Shown one piece after another: positions 35,338-46,800 of a stretch of 64,000 bases of DNA. Below the pieces are notes generated by a model. The model was not told where the DNA came from and did no database searches. It saw nothing but the letters and a program-made list of their open reading frames with translations. Position numbers and translations under genes: made by a program. This stretch comes from Parietaria judaica (taxonomy: Eukaryota > Streptophyta > Magnoliopsida > Rosales > Urticaceae): assembly GCA_954871525.1 (NCBI GenBank), contig OX940865.1:15080606-15144605 (forward strand), given 5' to 3'. The first letter of the stretch is position 1. Every line of letters starts with the position of its first letter.

Positions 35338-36751
35338 CGATACCTTATAACAGTGATATTGATACGAGTCTTAAAAGCTTAAAGAGATAAAACTGTAGAC
35401 TAGAGTTACTTCGTTCGTGATTGATGTTTTGTTCATAATCTCGTATTCAAGCTTTCAAGCACCTTGTTTGTTTTCTTTCTTACCTACCAGATAAAATTTA
35501 TTACCGACAAATATTCTAGAAAATAATAATCAAAACTAAATCACGTGCTATATAATAATAATAATAACGATAAAAAATTATCATCGGTTACTAATAATGA
35601 GTTATCCTCGTATTCTACAAAAAAAAAAAAAAGAGGAAGCAGGTGCGGTTTTCTGTCATATCGTCTGTTTATCTTTGGTATCTGATTTTTTATTATGCGT
35701 TGCGATATCCTTAGTATATATGCTATATAATGACAAGAAATATGACCGAAATTATACTATAACAAAAGGAAAATAGACACAAGACTAATTCTTGGCTCAA
35801 TAAGACCGAGACTTGTCTTTGAAGTAAAGCAAAGAGCATGAGATTTATAACAAAACCTCTTTTCTACGTCTACTGTTTCTCAACGACGAAGGTATACATA
35901 TTTAGTATTTTTGTATGAGATTAAGGAATTTAATGTTGAAATGTTGTTCTATTATGATTGTAAATATGTATTGAATAGGATTGTACCAATAAGGCTTTGA
36001 CGAATGACGATTGGGTAATTAGGCCTTTCCTTTCCTTTAGTTAGTCTACTGCTAATGGTTTATGTTTGCACTAATACTTCGTTTGTCTCTCATGGGAGGA
36101 ATAATGTTGGAGTAAAAGGCTTCTTTGCCAATTAAAATCGAGCAATTATCTTCTGGAGAGGGCCTGAGTAAAAACTTTTATAACTGCAGTTTCTGTTAAG
36201 GGTAATTAAATAGACTATTGATTTTGATTAATCAATTTCACGATCTGAAGTAGTAAATTGTGCATTGGGTATACAAAGGTGTAGTCAAGCCATTGGTATT
36301 GACCATCCTTGGCCCTTATTCCTTACGCGAGCTTGGGCCTAAAACTTTTATAGATCTATTTATTTAATGCGCCTAAAGTAGGTTTTGTTATGTCAGCATA
36401 CATTAAACAATTCGTTTACACTGATGTATGTAAATTAAGGAATTGATTTTTGCACTACTTCAGCGATTAATCGCTGAAAACCACTTCTCGACAACTTTTC
36501 TTCTCTAATCATTGTCGTTTTATACTTATCGCGATTGTTCGATTCGAAAAGCAAGCTACTTATCTCCCGAACTTTTTTTTTTATTTTTACGAAGAGATAG
36601 GATCACTGAATCGTGGCCCCTATCCCAATTATATTGAAAAGATCTTCACATATGGCGGAAGAATACCGTGGTAACAGAAAGACAATATGAGACTTACATC
36701 ATAATAAAAAACAATGTCTCATAAGAAAATTCAAAAGAGCACAAAAGCAAA
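35338..36751. other. 3' flank and AT-rich spacer, block A
   Basis: No gene seen. A poly-A run is at 35620 and an ataata microsatellite at 35551. The block B copy (61665-63077) matches with small length changes in these runs. Confidence 0.5.
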
Positions 36752-39700
36752 CTACATGTATCTCACATATGCGGTGTTCATTCTCTCTAATCTAAATAAA
36801 CCTTTTATAACACTTGAAAGATAGCTAGAGTTCGTAATGATTTTATTTCTACCTTCAGCTCCTTCATTCGCCAATGCGTCCGCCACTTTGTTGCCTTCTC
36901 TATAAATGTGTTGCATGGAAACGCCCATAATTGCTATGTTGGACATGTGTGTCCTTAAACAAGATATTTAACCATTTGTAAAAGATTATGACAAGTCGTT
37001 GAATAAAGATGGTACTTATTATGTTAATCTTATTATAGTTTCTGTAGAATAAAATAGAATGTTTGATTCCTTAGTTCATAAAGGATGCAATTATGTTATT
37101 ATTATCACAAATGAGTCATGTGAGGGAGAATTAATAAACATAATAAATGAACTTAAAATGTCCGTGACCTGATTAACTGGGTGGGAGCCCATTAATCGGT
37201 AAGGTCATTAATGTGACTGAAGTGACAATCCTATTCTGGATTTTGTGTGTGTCTACACTCACTAGAAGTGCATTAAGTATGAAGCGTCTTCATACTGGAC
37301 TGGACCTGACTTAAACTCAAGAAAGTTGTCATATAAGACCGTCACTGACAACTTGTAGTTGAGTCGCAAAATGATGATCAAATGGATATTAGTTCTAAGT
37401 CCTGAGTGGTCATGAGTCCAAGCTACTGGCTTGATTGTTCTTTGATTTAACCGTTAAAGAACACAAGACATTACCGCTGTTCCCAACACTATTATTTTGG
37501 GAACATGATAGTCAGTAGTAAGGATTGCTTGATTATAGATATGGGCATCACATAGCTCTCTTTAGAGTCATGATGATTCCCTTGATTGTCAGTGGTGAGA
37601 AGTGAGAGGTGCCCGTGCGCAACTTATGAATCGAAACCATAAGTGGGTTGCTCATAATATTACTGGCTGAGTCAAGGATGAAAATGCATTGAGGGGCATT
37701 ACGGTATAAACCGCCTGCTCATGTGTGAGTCATCAAGTGAAAGGAAAATAATCGGTATTTGATTGAATCTAATGGACACCCTACTGTATATAAGGGAATA
37801 ATATATACCGTATCACTATAGAGTGCAGCCTCGGGTCTATAGTGGAATCACTTCGAGGTTTGATGAACAACTAGCAGTTCGTTGGAGCTTAAGTGATACG
37901 GGTCCATGGTCCCCAGGATAGCTCCGTAACGGATGATACGTACGTGATTAAAATGCATTCTGGATAATGTTTAATCATTTGGCTCGACTTATAAAACTGA
38001 CAAGTCTGTGACAGACGTCAGATAGTTTTATCGATAGCGTGGCAAAAGTATCATATTTTGGTACACGAAAGTAACTGATAAAAAGAAAGTTAGAATTTAG
38101 ATTATAGAACAGCACTATATTGTTCTAAATTAAATTCTAAGCAACTTTGCTTTTTGAACCAAGTCATTCTGACTTACGGTTAGTGATTTATGGATTTTCC
38201 AAGTTTATGACTCGGTTCGATAAACTTTCAAATCACATGTCACGAATTTAAATGATGGTGTTGCACCATGACATTTAATGTGTGATAAAGAGATCAGGAT
38301 TTATTAATATAATTTGATTATTTGGATTTAATTATTAATATCTTATTAATAATTAATTAATAATTAAAGGATTTATATTAATAAATAAATAATATATATT
38401 CATGTATTATTTAATGTGTAATTCGAATTAGGGTTAGAGTATAACAAACCCTAGATAAATTCGAATAACCAATCTTGAGAGATTTTATTTTTTCGGCATA
38501 AATACCTAAAGTCTGGTATAATGGCAAAAACCTTGAAATCAATTTAATCCATTGGATCGGTCATGATTGAGTATCAACCGTTGGATTGAGATAATTGATT
38601 CAAACCCTAATGTAATTCGAAATTGAAACTTGGTGACCAAGTTTAGGTATTTCGAATTAGCTTAATTAATTCTGTCCGTTGGATCGGTTTTGAGATCTTA
38701 TCTTTAAACCGTCGGATTAGAAATTAATTAACATTATATATATGATATTAAAATTCGAATAAATATAAGGATAAAATTTCGAATTAGGGTTTTGTAAAAC
38801 CCTAGGGTATTTGACTTTATCCCTAATTGATTTGATCCATTGGATTGGTTAAGATTTAATTTTAACCATTGGATCTAGATAATCAATAACAAATTCGAAT
38901 TTGAATATATATATATATATAATAAAATTTGAAAAAAATATATGATATGATCTTATCTTATATTATTCAATTAATTAAATCCCTGATTAATTATATCCAT
39001 TGGATCTAGATGAGATTGAATCTGGATCATTGGATTAAAATAATTATTTATATTTAATTAAAAGAATTCGAATAATGGGAGGGAATATCTCCAAATCGGT
39101 TACAGCTTGAGCCTATAAAAGGGAAGCTCATTCTACACATTCAACACACCTTTCCCCAGAGTAAAAACTCGAGCTCTCCCTCTCTCTCTAGGGTCTGTGA
39201 GTTTTTGCTTCTGATCTCTTTTTCTGGTTCGGCTTAGGAGATATTTTTCTCCGGTAGCTTTAAAAGAACCTTCAGTTAAATTTTGCGACGGAGTCCTGCC
39301 AGCGAAGCCCACGCTTCGGTAGCGAGGAATCCAGGAGTCTATCCCGGAAGATCACGGGAGTTTCCCTCAGCACCGGCGGAGCCCTGCCCAATTTCATAAC
39401 ACGCAGCCGGAATCGTCAACTAAGGTACGGCCTTATGCATTGGGTAAATAATTTCCTATTTCGACTAGATTATTAATAATGAATATGAAAATATTAAATT
39501 CGAAATATTTATCAGATCTCGTTTTGATTGTTACCCGATATCCGTGTCGTCGGTCTGATAACAGGATTTCCGCTTTAAAATGAATTTTTTAAATGTTACC
39601 GGGACGGCCCGGAAGCTATTATCGTGGTAAGGAAGTCGACTTGATACCACCGATTTCCCAACATGCTAGCACCTGCAAAAGATTTTCCCAAAAGTCCCAA

Positions 39701-40720
39701 AGATACCATATATTGCATTTACGAGTACGAATCCAATCTACCACAATTTTTGAGTCACATTCTACATAAACGTTATTGATACCCATTTGAGTACAAGTAT
39801 TTAAACCTTCCAAAACAGCCCGGAGCTCAGCTTCATTTTTCGAACATGTCCCTAAACTTTTAGAGAAGGAAAATATAAGATTACCTTTATAATCGCGTAA
39901 GATGCCTCCTCCTCCAGCGGGACCAGGATTGCCATGAGTGCTCCCGTCAAGGTTAAGTTTATAGTGTCCTTCAGACAGTTTAGTCCATCTCACGATATGC
40001 ATTTTTTTCTTCTTATGAACAGTAATAGGCACCTCCAAGTTCTGTAGAATTTGATCATCATTTTTATTCCAACAATGAGTCTTTGGAATGTTAGCACTCA
40101 AGATTTGTACCCAATGTTTGATAAAAGTCCAAAATTCGAAGACACTTTCTTTTTTTCCTTCCATTCTTGAGACACAACGGCGTCTCCATAATCTCCAAAT
40201 AGTAATGCAAGGAATTATCCCAAGAAGGATTCCTAGCTGAGAGGGTCGCACTCGATTGAACCAAAGTTGGACCCGATCTTTCCAACTTGCATGATCAACG
40301 AATGGCACTCCCAGCTCAGCCGAAATCTTCTTTCACAACTCAGTTGTAAACTCACATTTATTTAATATATGGTCTAGCCGTCTAGGTCTTCATTTTTCCT
40401 CAAGGAACAACAGTTGCACGCTGAGACAATAGGGACTCTGATCCTCTTTAAATTGTCGTCAACAGTTAAACAGATAAAAACTGTTTTCCAAACACAAATA
40501 GAGATCTTCAACGGTAAGCATTTGTGCCATACCCATTTAGCCCACCTGAGCTTAGGACCACAGACTCTAATAATACTCCTAGCAGATTTTGTGTAAAAGC
40601 AACCACTCTTCTCAGGAAGCCAAATAAGTTGGTCTTTTGTTGTTTTGAGGCTTCCATGGTATTCATAACTTCTTCTGATTTATCATTTCCCAAAAAGCTT
40701 TGCAATTTCATAATATCCCA
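36752..40720 (-). pseudogene. LINE-type reverse-transcriptase tail with RNase H, split by a solo LTR
   Basis: The minus-strand remnant is the 3' end of a plant non-LTR retrotransposon. 40310-40720 holds degraded zinc-knuckle (zf-RVT) region sequence with stops. 39666-40308 encodes the linker and RNase H domain with LNLDGSTHGNPGPAGGGG, NEAELRAVLEGL and VECDSKIVVDWI, carrying three acidic active-site residues. The last part, HIYREGNKVADALANEG with the final catalytic Asp, lies at 36752-36942. The solo LTR at 36948-39660 separates them, so the domain cannot be made whole. Joining across the insertion restores the frame at ...LACSNIAIMG. Confidence 0.85.
36948..39660. mobile_element. Long solo LTR, 2713 bp, copy A
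   Basis: It starts TGTGTCC, ends TTTCCCA, and has a 5-bp duplication ACATG (36943-36947 and 39661-39665) inside the RNase H reading frame. CTATAAAAGGGAAGC near 39113 is a likely LTR TATA box, followed by the CT-rich 'gagctctccctctctctcta'. No coding domains are present. The block B copy has the same insertion (63274 to the window end), so it predates the duplication. Confidence 0.85.
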
Positions 40721-43693
40721 TTCATTGCTAATAAGTGTTTTGGATCTATAAAAGTTTTAGGCCCATAACTCACAGTTTTTTTTAGTGGATCTTAAGTGTT
40801 TTGAAGTTTAAATGTTGTATATGTATGAATCATGTCAAATTTTCACAATTTTTTTTTATGTATGTAGTAGTTACTTAAAAAGCTATTAGGTTGAATGGAA
40901 GTTAAACTTCGAGTTTCATATTAGTTTAATTGTACATCTTAGGATCGAATATTGTCGTTGAAATTGATATTTTTAGGTTTATGATCAAATATAGATGACT
41001 TAAGACGGTTCATGTGATTTTTGTTCTTTTTTTTTTTTTTGCTGCAAAGTTGGGTTCTATTTTAAGGTTTATGCTAATTGTTTCTAATTGCTACAAAAGT
41101 AAATTTGAGATATATTATTTTATGTAAATTCATTTTGTAACAATGTATATAATTAAGAAACTGTGAGTTTGACATAATTATTTTTGTAATTTGACGTTAT
41201 CCCGAATTGTGACCTTATTGCGGCAAAAGTACATATTATTTTGGAAATTGATTAAGTTGAACTAGTTAATCGATTTTTTTAATGTAAAATTATTTTATAA
41301 CATTGGATATAATTTATAAAAATGTGAGGTTGACTTTATGTTTTTTTGTAATTTGACGTTTTCCCGAATTGTGACCTTATTGTGGCAAAATTATATGCTT
41401 TTGGAAATTGGTTAAATTTAGCTATTTATTTGATTTTTTTTTTTTATGTAATTTCATTTGTAACACTGTATATAATTTCATAATTTAGTATTTTATGTTA
41501 TGAAAATATTTATGTATTATGTTATGAAAGTATTTTATGTATTAAAATATTTATGTATGAATACATTTTATACGTTTTCCATCGATACCCGATTAATCCA
41601 TCGATAAGTTTTATAAGTTCCAATAATTCGGCAAACGATATTGATAAATCCATCGGCAAATGATTAATCTATCAATAACGGCAAACGATTTATCGGCAAA
41701 ACCGGCATTCAAATCCTTAATGTAAACAACAAAGTTGCACACCAACGAAACAGTTTGTCGAATTTCGATTTGTCTGATTACAATAATTAATTAGACATTA
41801 AATAGTTCAAAATTTAGAAATTAAAATTCTGGTTACGAGGAAAAGTATGGCTCGAATCTATTTTTTTATGATATGAAAATTATTAAAGTAAGAAAAAGGT
41901 ATTCCGAATGAGATTATTATAAATAATTATTAGCGGAAACAATTTGATCAAAGTTAAAAAAAGAAGAAGTAAAAAGCATTCTTCAATGCTCATGTGACTA
42001 CTAGTACTATATGTGTAATTGTTGATCCGTTCATTGTCCACTGCGGTGAGTAATGGAATTGAGGCATAGGGCAGTTCAAGCAAAGGCGGAGCCACGTGTA
42101 CACCGGCTGTACGTGTAATTTTTTCGAAAAAAAATATAAACATGTTCATCTAAAAAATTAAAATTGGGTATTTTATGCCTAATTTAATTTACCAATTCAA
42201 TTTACCATATGTCTTTTCAGCATAGTGGCAACTAGGATTGTACAACATCGACTTCGGTATCGGTTTTACTCTTAAAAAGACTTGGACACTATTATTTAGT
42301 TTTTTAAAATTTAAAAACCGAAGACCTTCTCTTTTTGAATCGAAACCGTTTGTACCAAAAACCCTATTTAGGACCAAAATTTAGTCCTAGATTCGGTTTT
42401 GGACCCCTTAAAGGCTTAAACTCTTTATTCTTTGGACCTCTTAAAGGCTTAACCTGTTTATTCATGGAAATAAAAACATTTCGTAAGAATTTATCTTCAA
42501 CACTAGTACTTTATGTTTTTTTATTTATAATAATGCATAAAAGTGTATTTATTGTTCATGAGAAAATAATTAATTTTTTAACGAACAGTAAATTATCTTT
42601 TATTGAAGACGTTGAAAATAAATTAACCTTAATAATTCAAGTGAAAACCAAATTATACGAACCAAAATCCCGAACAACATAAACAAACCACTAAAGAAAG
42701 CAAATGTGTAGAGATGTACCTACAACTGCACAAAGTCCAGAGACGTTGTTTTCTTCTACGATGATAAAGTATGAAGGATTATAGAGAATAATTGAGTATT
42801 TGACTTATATAGTAGATTAAATTTAATTATAGAAGTTACCTTATTATTATATATATTATAATTATAAAAATAAAAAGTAATTATAAAATAGGGTCTTCGG
42901 TATAAATATTTAATAAAATTTAATTATTAAAAATAATAGCATTATTATTTTAATCATGTCTTCGGTACATGTTTTCAAAATTGAAACTGAATACCGAACA
43001 CCCACTGCGGTTCAAATGAGCCGAAGACCTTGATTTATAGACCCAGGCCCTATTATTCGGTGTCTAGGGTCTTCAGTAACAAAGTTTTGAGTCCTACAAT
43101 TCGATTTTTTCAGTTTTTTTTGTTCACCCTGACAACAACCTTGATGTTAAGGCCTAGCTACCGGTTTGAGAGAATTCTATTTCAATTGCGTATTTTAATC
43201 GCATGCAATTTTTTATTTATTTTTATTTAATTTAAGATTAATAACGTTCGAACTTTGATTTACCTAATATTAACCGTGTACTTTTTATATTGTGCTTCAC
43301 CTAAATCTTGTTTTTAATATGTTTTACAATGCATTTATATGATTCGCTATTTATGTGATTGAAGTCTTCAAGTCTTTCGTTCGTTTGAATACGTTATTTT
43401 TTCTTGGAATATAATATCTTTCTATTTTAAAAATATATTTTCTCCTAGTATTTGGAATATATATATATATATATATATTATTTTCCTTTTTATCTGGGGA
43501 GTTTGTTGAATATTCTCGGGTTATATATAATAGTTAATTATTAATAAATATGTTTTCTTCTAAATTTTAAACTTGTATTATTTAAATCATCCAATAAATA
43601 GAGAAGTATCACACGTCACACGATATATATATATATCTATACATATATATATATGTATATACTGTAATTCGTAATTTTGAAATCGTTTAGGTT
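40721..43693. other. AT-rich spacer with transposon remnants
   Basis: No gene is supported. At 41575-41730 there are 'gattaatccatcgataag' and 'ggcaaacgatttatcggc' words related to hAT element 3. TA microsatellites at 43455-43480 and 43620-43660 precede the Ubl promoter at 43694. Confidence 0.45.
41120..41480. repeat. Imperfect tandem repeat, period about 160 bp
   Basis: 'gtaac(a/t)..gtatataatt' starts recur at about 41138, 41297 and 41460, with 'gtaatttgacgtt.tcccgaa' and 'ttgtgaccttattg.ggcaaaa' in the two full units. Confidence 0.7.
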
Positions 43694-43755
43694 TATATAA
43701 GTGTTCTTTCTACCACTACCAGAAAGAAAAACGAAAAACCCTACCGACGCAAAAT
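43694..43755 (+). promoter_or_regulatory. Ubl core promoter
   Basis: TATATAA at 43694-43700 lies in the subfamily's shared upstream block ('aattttgaaatcgtttaggtt', then 'agaaagaaaaacgaaaaaccct') 55 bp before the ATG. Confidence 0.6.
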
Positions 43756-44517
43756 ATGTCACCGAAAACGCAAATTTTCGGCGCAACCCCAACCGGCGCA
43801 ATCAAGATCGAGGTGGAGAGCGCCGACACCATCGATGACGTAAAGACGAAGATCCAGGACCTGCACAGTCTCACCTTCGCCGGAGAACCTCTCAAAGACG
43901 GCTATACTCTGGAGGATTGCGGCATCAACCACGAAAGCACTTTGGACCTTGAGCTTCCCCGTGAGACTATGAAAATCCTTCTCAAGGACCATCTGGGGCT
44001 CAGATTCGACCTTAATTTACTTCCTCGTGAAACTATCGAGATCTTCGTCAAAACCCTAACGGGCAAGAGAATTCCGCTCGAGGTCGAGAATTCCGACTCT
44101 ATCTTCAGCGTGAAGGCCATGATCCAGGAAAGGTTGGAGATTCCCGTGGCCCAGCAGATGCTCTTCTTCGCCGGAAGCCCACTCATGGGTCGCAAGAGCC
44201 TAGCGCATTACAAGATCCAGGAAGGCAGCACTCTCAAACTTGAGGTTTGTCCCCATGAATCTATTCACATCTTCGTGAATAATACCAGAGGAAACATGAT
44301 CAATTTGGAGGTGAAGAGCTTGGACACGATCATGGACTTGAAGGTCATACTCCAGCGCAAGGAAAAGATTCCTATCACCGGGCAGGTTCTCTTATTTGGC
44401 GGGAGACAGCTCGAGAACCACCATACATTGGCGGATTGCGGCGTCGTTAACGAGTCAAAACTTCTCCTTCGCCTCCTTCTGGTTTGGCTCCCGCGCCTTT
44501 GCATGTACCGAGATTGA
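43756..44517 (+). CDS. Tandem Ubl protein with a truncated second domain and novel C-terminus
   Basis: The 253-residue paralogue of the four-domain gene starts with [20 protein letters not shown]. Domain 1 (about 1-69) lacks residues matching Lys33-Asp39. Domain 2 is reduced to [20 protein letters not shown] by an in-frame deletion. Domain 3 ([20 protein letters not shown]) and domain 4 ([19 protein letters not shown]) are full length. Linkers are LPRET and CPHES. The end is hydrophobic and basic ([18 protein letters not shown]), with no GlyGly. A related end (VVWCSQRCMYKR) is found in the pseudogene at 55592, and their 3' flanks also match, so these two are sisters. The frame is intact. Confidence 0.82.
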   Translation: MSPKTQIFGATPTGAIKIEVESADTIDDVKTKIQDLHSLTFAGEPLKDGYTLEDCGINHESTLDLELPRETMKILLKDHLGLRFDLNLLPRETIEIFVKTLTGKRIPLEVENSDSIFSVKAMIQERLEIPVAQQMLFFAGSPLMGRKSLAHYKIQEGSTLKLEVCPHESIHIFVNNTRGNMINLEVKSLDTIMDLKVILQRKEKIPITGQVLLFGGRQLENHHTLADCGVVNESKLLLRLLLVWLPRLCMYRD

Positions 44518-45779
44518 GAAGTGAGAACGAGTAAACCCTTTTTTTTTTATTTCCGTCTCTAGTGTTTTATTAACCATTCTTTGGAAGTGATTGTTTAATA
44601 ATAATAATAATAATAATGTAATAAATAATTTGCGTGAAAGTTTATGTTAATTTAAGAAAATATTAGTACAAATTTTCACCTATTATTTTATATATCATGT
44701 TATTGTTAGCCGACGAGAATCGAGATCCATAAAATGTTGACCCGAACTCATTTATCGGTGTTGTGCCCCGAACAAAATTGCCTCCTAAATTGTTTTAGAC
44801 ATCTCTTCAATTTTTTCAGTTTGTATAAATCTGTGTTTTACGGCATCAGTGCATATTCATCGTCTTTGACCTCGAAGACAATCGTCGATCGAGAGCGTGA
44901 AGGCATCGATCCACGCCAACAAACAGCGCTATTATTTTATCATCTTTATTTGATCACTAATTTTCTAAACATGTAAAATTAAATATTGAGTCTTTAGCTT
45001 TTGCTATAAAAAAAAAAAGTCCTTCCTCTTCTCACACACTTCACTTCTATGCCGTGAATTGATTATGTAAAAACTCAAACGCATCAATTACGAGTATGGA
45101 ATAAACATTTAATATGTATCTTTCTCGTACGATTTACATGCATAATCAATCACGAAAAGAATCTTATATTCAAACCCAATTAATTGTTTTAGGCATGTAA
45201 AATTTTATTTTAATTAATTCAAGAATACAGTTTAAGAGACATTTACCCAATGTTTTAAACTACCGCTAAAGTACCAATGTTTTAAACAGTTTAAATTTTT
45301 ATATGGATATCAGAGGGTCGGTCCTCAGAACGGGAAATAATTTTGGTTGGACCCCTATAACCAATAACATTTATAAATACGTTGATTGTCGACGAGTAAA
45401 TATTTAGTAAAATAATTGTTTAAGTGTTTAGTATATATATATATATATATATAAATATTATTGAATGAAAAAAAATGGGTGACTGAATTTACTGTTTCTA
45501 CTTTTATATAAATATATTGTTGAATGAATGGTCAAATATATATTTACTACATTCATGAATGACAGATTTTGAAATCAAATGAAAATTACGTACAAATTTC
45601 AAAAATTAAAGCAACCTCCACCAGTCACTTGTTATTATATATTTAATTGTTCTTGTACATATTTAATGTGCGAAGATACCACGGTCCAGTGGAAATTTTT
45701 CACTTACCCAACTGTGAGGTTGGGGTTTCGATTCCTACAAAATCCTATATGATTTTTTTTTCTCCACGTCATTAAAATT
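44518..45779. other. 3' flank shared with the 55592 pseudogene, then AT-rich spacer
   Basis: 44745-44990 aligns with 56413-56640 ('caaaattgc.tcct.', 'gtctttgacctcg.agacaat.gtcgat', 'attttctaaa.atg.aaaatt'). The 80-codon ORF here is not conserved in the other copy. The rest is AT-rich with a TA run at 45432. Confidence 0.6.
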
Positions 45780-46056
45780 CGGTTGTTTCTCTAGTCTCGT
45801 CAGTTGTATCTCTACTAGTCTCGGCTCTTACAAAGTTCGTTAGAACCTGTTTGTTACTCTCTCTCTAAATTCGTTAGAACCAGTTTGTAACTCTCTCTCT
45901 CTCCATCTCTAAAAGTTCGTTTCTTTCTTTCTCTCTGGCTCTCTCTCTATATATACATCCCTAAAGTCGTTAGATACAGTTCCTTCTCTCTCTCTCTCTC
46001 TCTAAAGTTCACTGGAAAGAAACATTCTTTTCTCTCACTCTCTCTCTCTCTAAGAA
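45780..46056 (+). promoter_or_regulatory. CT-rich promoter and leader with repeats
   Basis: Repeated CTCTCTCT tracts separated by 'aaa(g/t)tcgttagaaccagtt'-like units at 45835, 45870, 45910 and 45965, and TATATATA near 45949, about 100 bp from the ATG. CT tracts are common in plant core promoters and leaders. Confidence 0.6.
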
Positions 46057-46740
46057 ATGGCTTCCGGCAACACTCCTGCCTCGGAGGGAGCTTTGGAGCA
46101 TGGAAGAAAGATTGTTGGGGAGATCCCGATTACCGACATGGAGAAGGCGACTCCGGCACCGGCAGAATCATCGGACCACAGCAAAGAGATCAACGCGGAC
46201 AGTTTCACCGACGTAGAGAAGGCGACTCTGGCACCGGCAGAATCATCGGACCACAGCAAAGAGATCAACGCGGACAGTTTCATCAGCGCGAAGGAAGCTT
46301 CAGCGCACGGAGATGGGATTGAGGGCAACATCAAGATTCTCCCGGCTGACGAAGCGGATGGCGTGACTCCAGCGCCGCAAGAAGCCGCTTCGGAGTGCGA
46401 ACGAGAGGCTATGGTCGGTATCCCGACCACGGCCAATGCCGAGACGGACACCGACACGTCTCCGGAGCCGCTAGAAGCTCCCTTTCACATCATCAATGTG
46501 CAAGTCAATCACTCTTTAAACGGGCAGCTGAGAACTCTCTACGCGGATGTAAAGAACAATGACTCGGTGTTGAAGGTAAAGCTCCAGATACAGCATGATG
46601 TCGAAGACGACGTCACTCCAGCGCTTCTTGGTCTCCGGTTCAACGGCCAACGGCTCATCCTTACGGATAAATTGGACAAGTGCGGGATTCGGGATGGATC
46701 GATTCTCACAACGTATTGCATTCATCGAACTGGCTCATGA
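46057..46740 (+). CDS. Ubl protein with an acidic repeat-bearing N-terminal extension
   Basis: A 227-residue protein. Residues 1-142 are Glu/Ala/Ser/Asp-rich and probably disordered. Two 25-residue tandem repeats (26-50 and 51-75, core APAESSDHSKEINADSF) come from a 75-bp DNA repeat at 46132-46281. Residues about 143-222 read as a diverged ubiquitin-like fold: FHIINVQVNHSLNGQLRTLY, then DSVLKVKLQIQ in place of the helix and LRFNGQRLILTDKLDKCGIR in place of the Lys48 region. It ends HRTGS with no GlyGly. The layout, with a disordered extension before one Ubl, differs from the tandem genes. A fragment of ordinary ubiquitin sequence follows directly after the stop. The domain call rests on motif reading only. 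Confidence 0.72.
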   Translation: MASGNTPASEGALEHGRKIVGEIPITDMEKATPAPAESSDHSKEINADSFTDVEKATLAPAESSDHSKEINADSFISAKEASAHGDGIEGNIKILPADEADGVTPAPQEAASECEREAMVGIPTTANAETDTDTSPEPLEAPFHIINVQVNHSLNGQLRTLYADVKNNDSVLKVKLQIQHDVEDDVTPALLGLRFNGQRLILTDKLDKCGIRDGSILTTYCIHRTGS

Positions 46741-46800
46741 TCTTCGCCGGGGAAACACCTCGAGGACGGCCGCAATGGCAGACTACAACATGGAGGAATC
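46737..46800 (+). pseudogene. Ubiquitin remnant after the stop
   Basis: 'atgatcttcgccggggaaa' and 'cacctcgaggacggccgcaatg', then 'cagactacaacatgga', match ubiquitin codons for LIFAGK-LEDGR--ADYNI with frame shifts. This suggests the gene once contained, or was inserted into, a second ubiquitin unit. Confidence 0.7.

Larger units (their letters stand above)
19250..37960 (+). repeat. Block A of the large tandem duplication
   Basis: Collinear with block B (48556-64000). 24010-29535 pairs with 49931-55456, and by eye I found one base difference (T27737 against A53658). 30503-37960 pairs with 55475-64000 with many small indels and substitutions. 19250-23990 pairs with 48556-49930, with three transposons present only here. 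The right limit is unknown because block B runs off the window. Confidence 0.9.

Noticed and set aside
44734..44976. 80-codon ORF after the 43756 gene
   Set aside because: It lies in a 3' flank that is conserved as DNA at 56413-56640, but the frame is not kept there.
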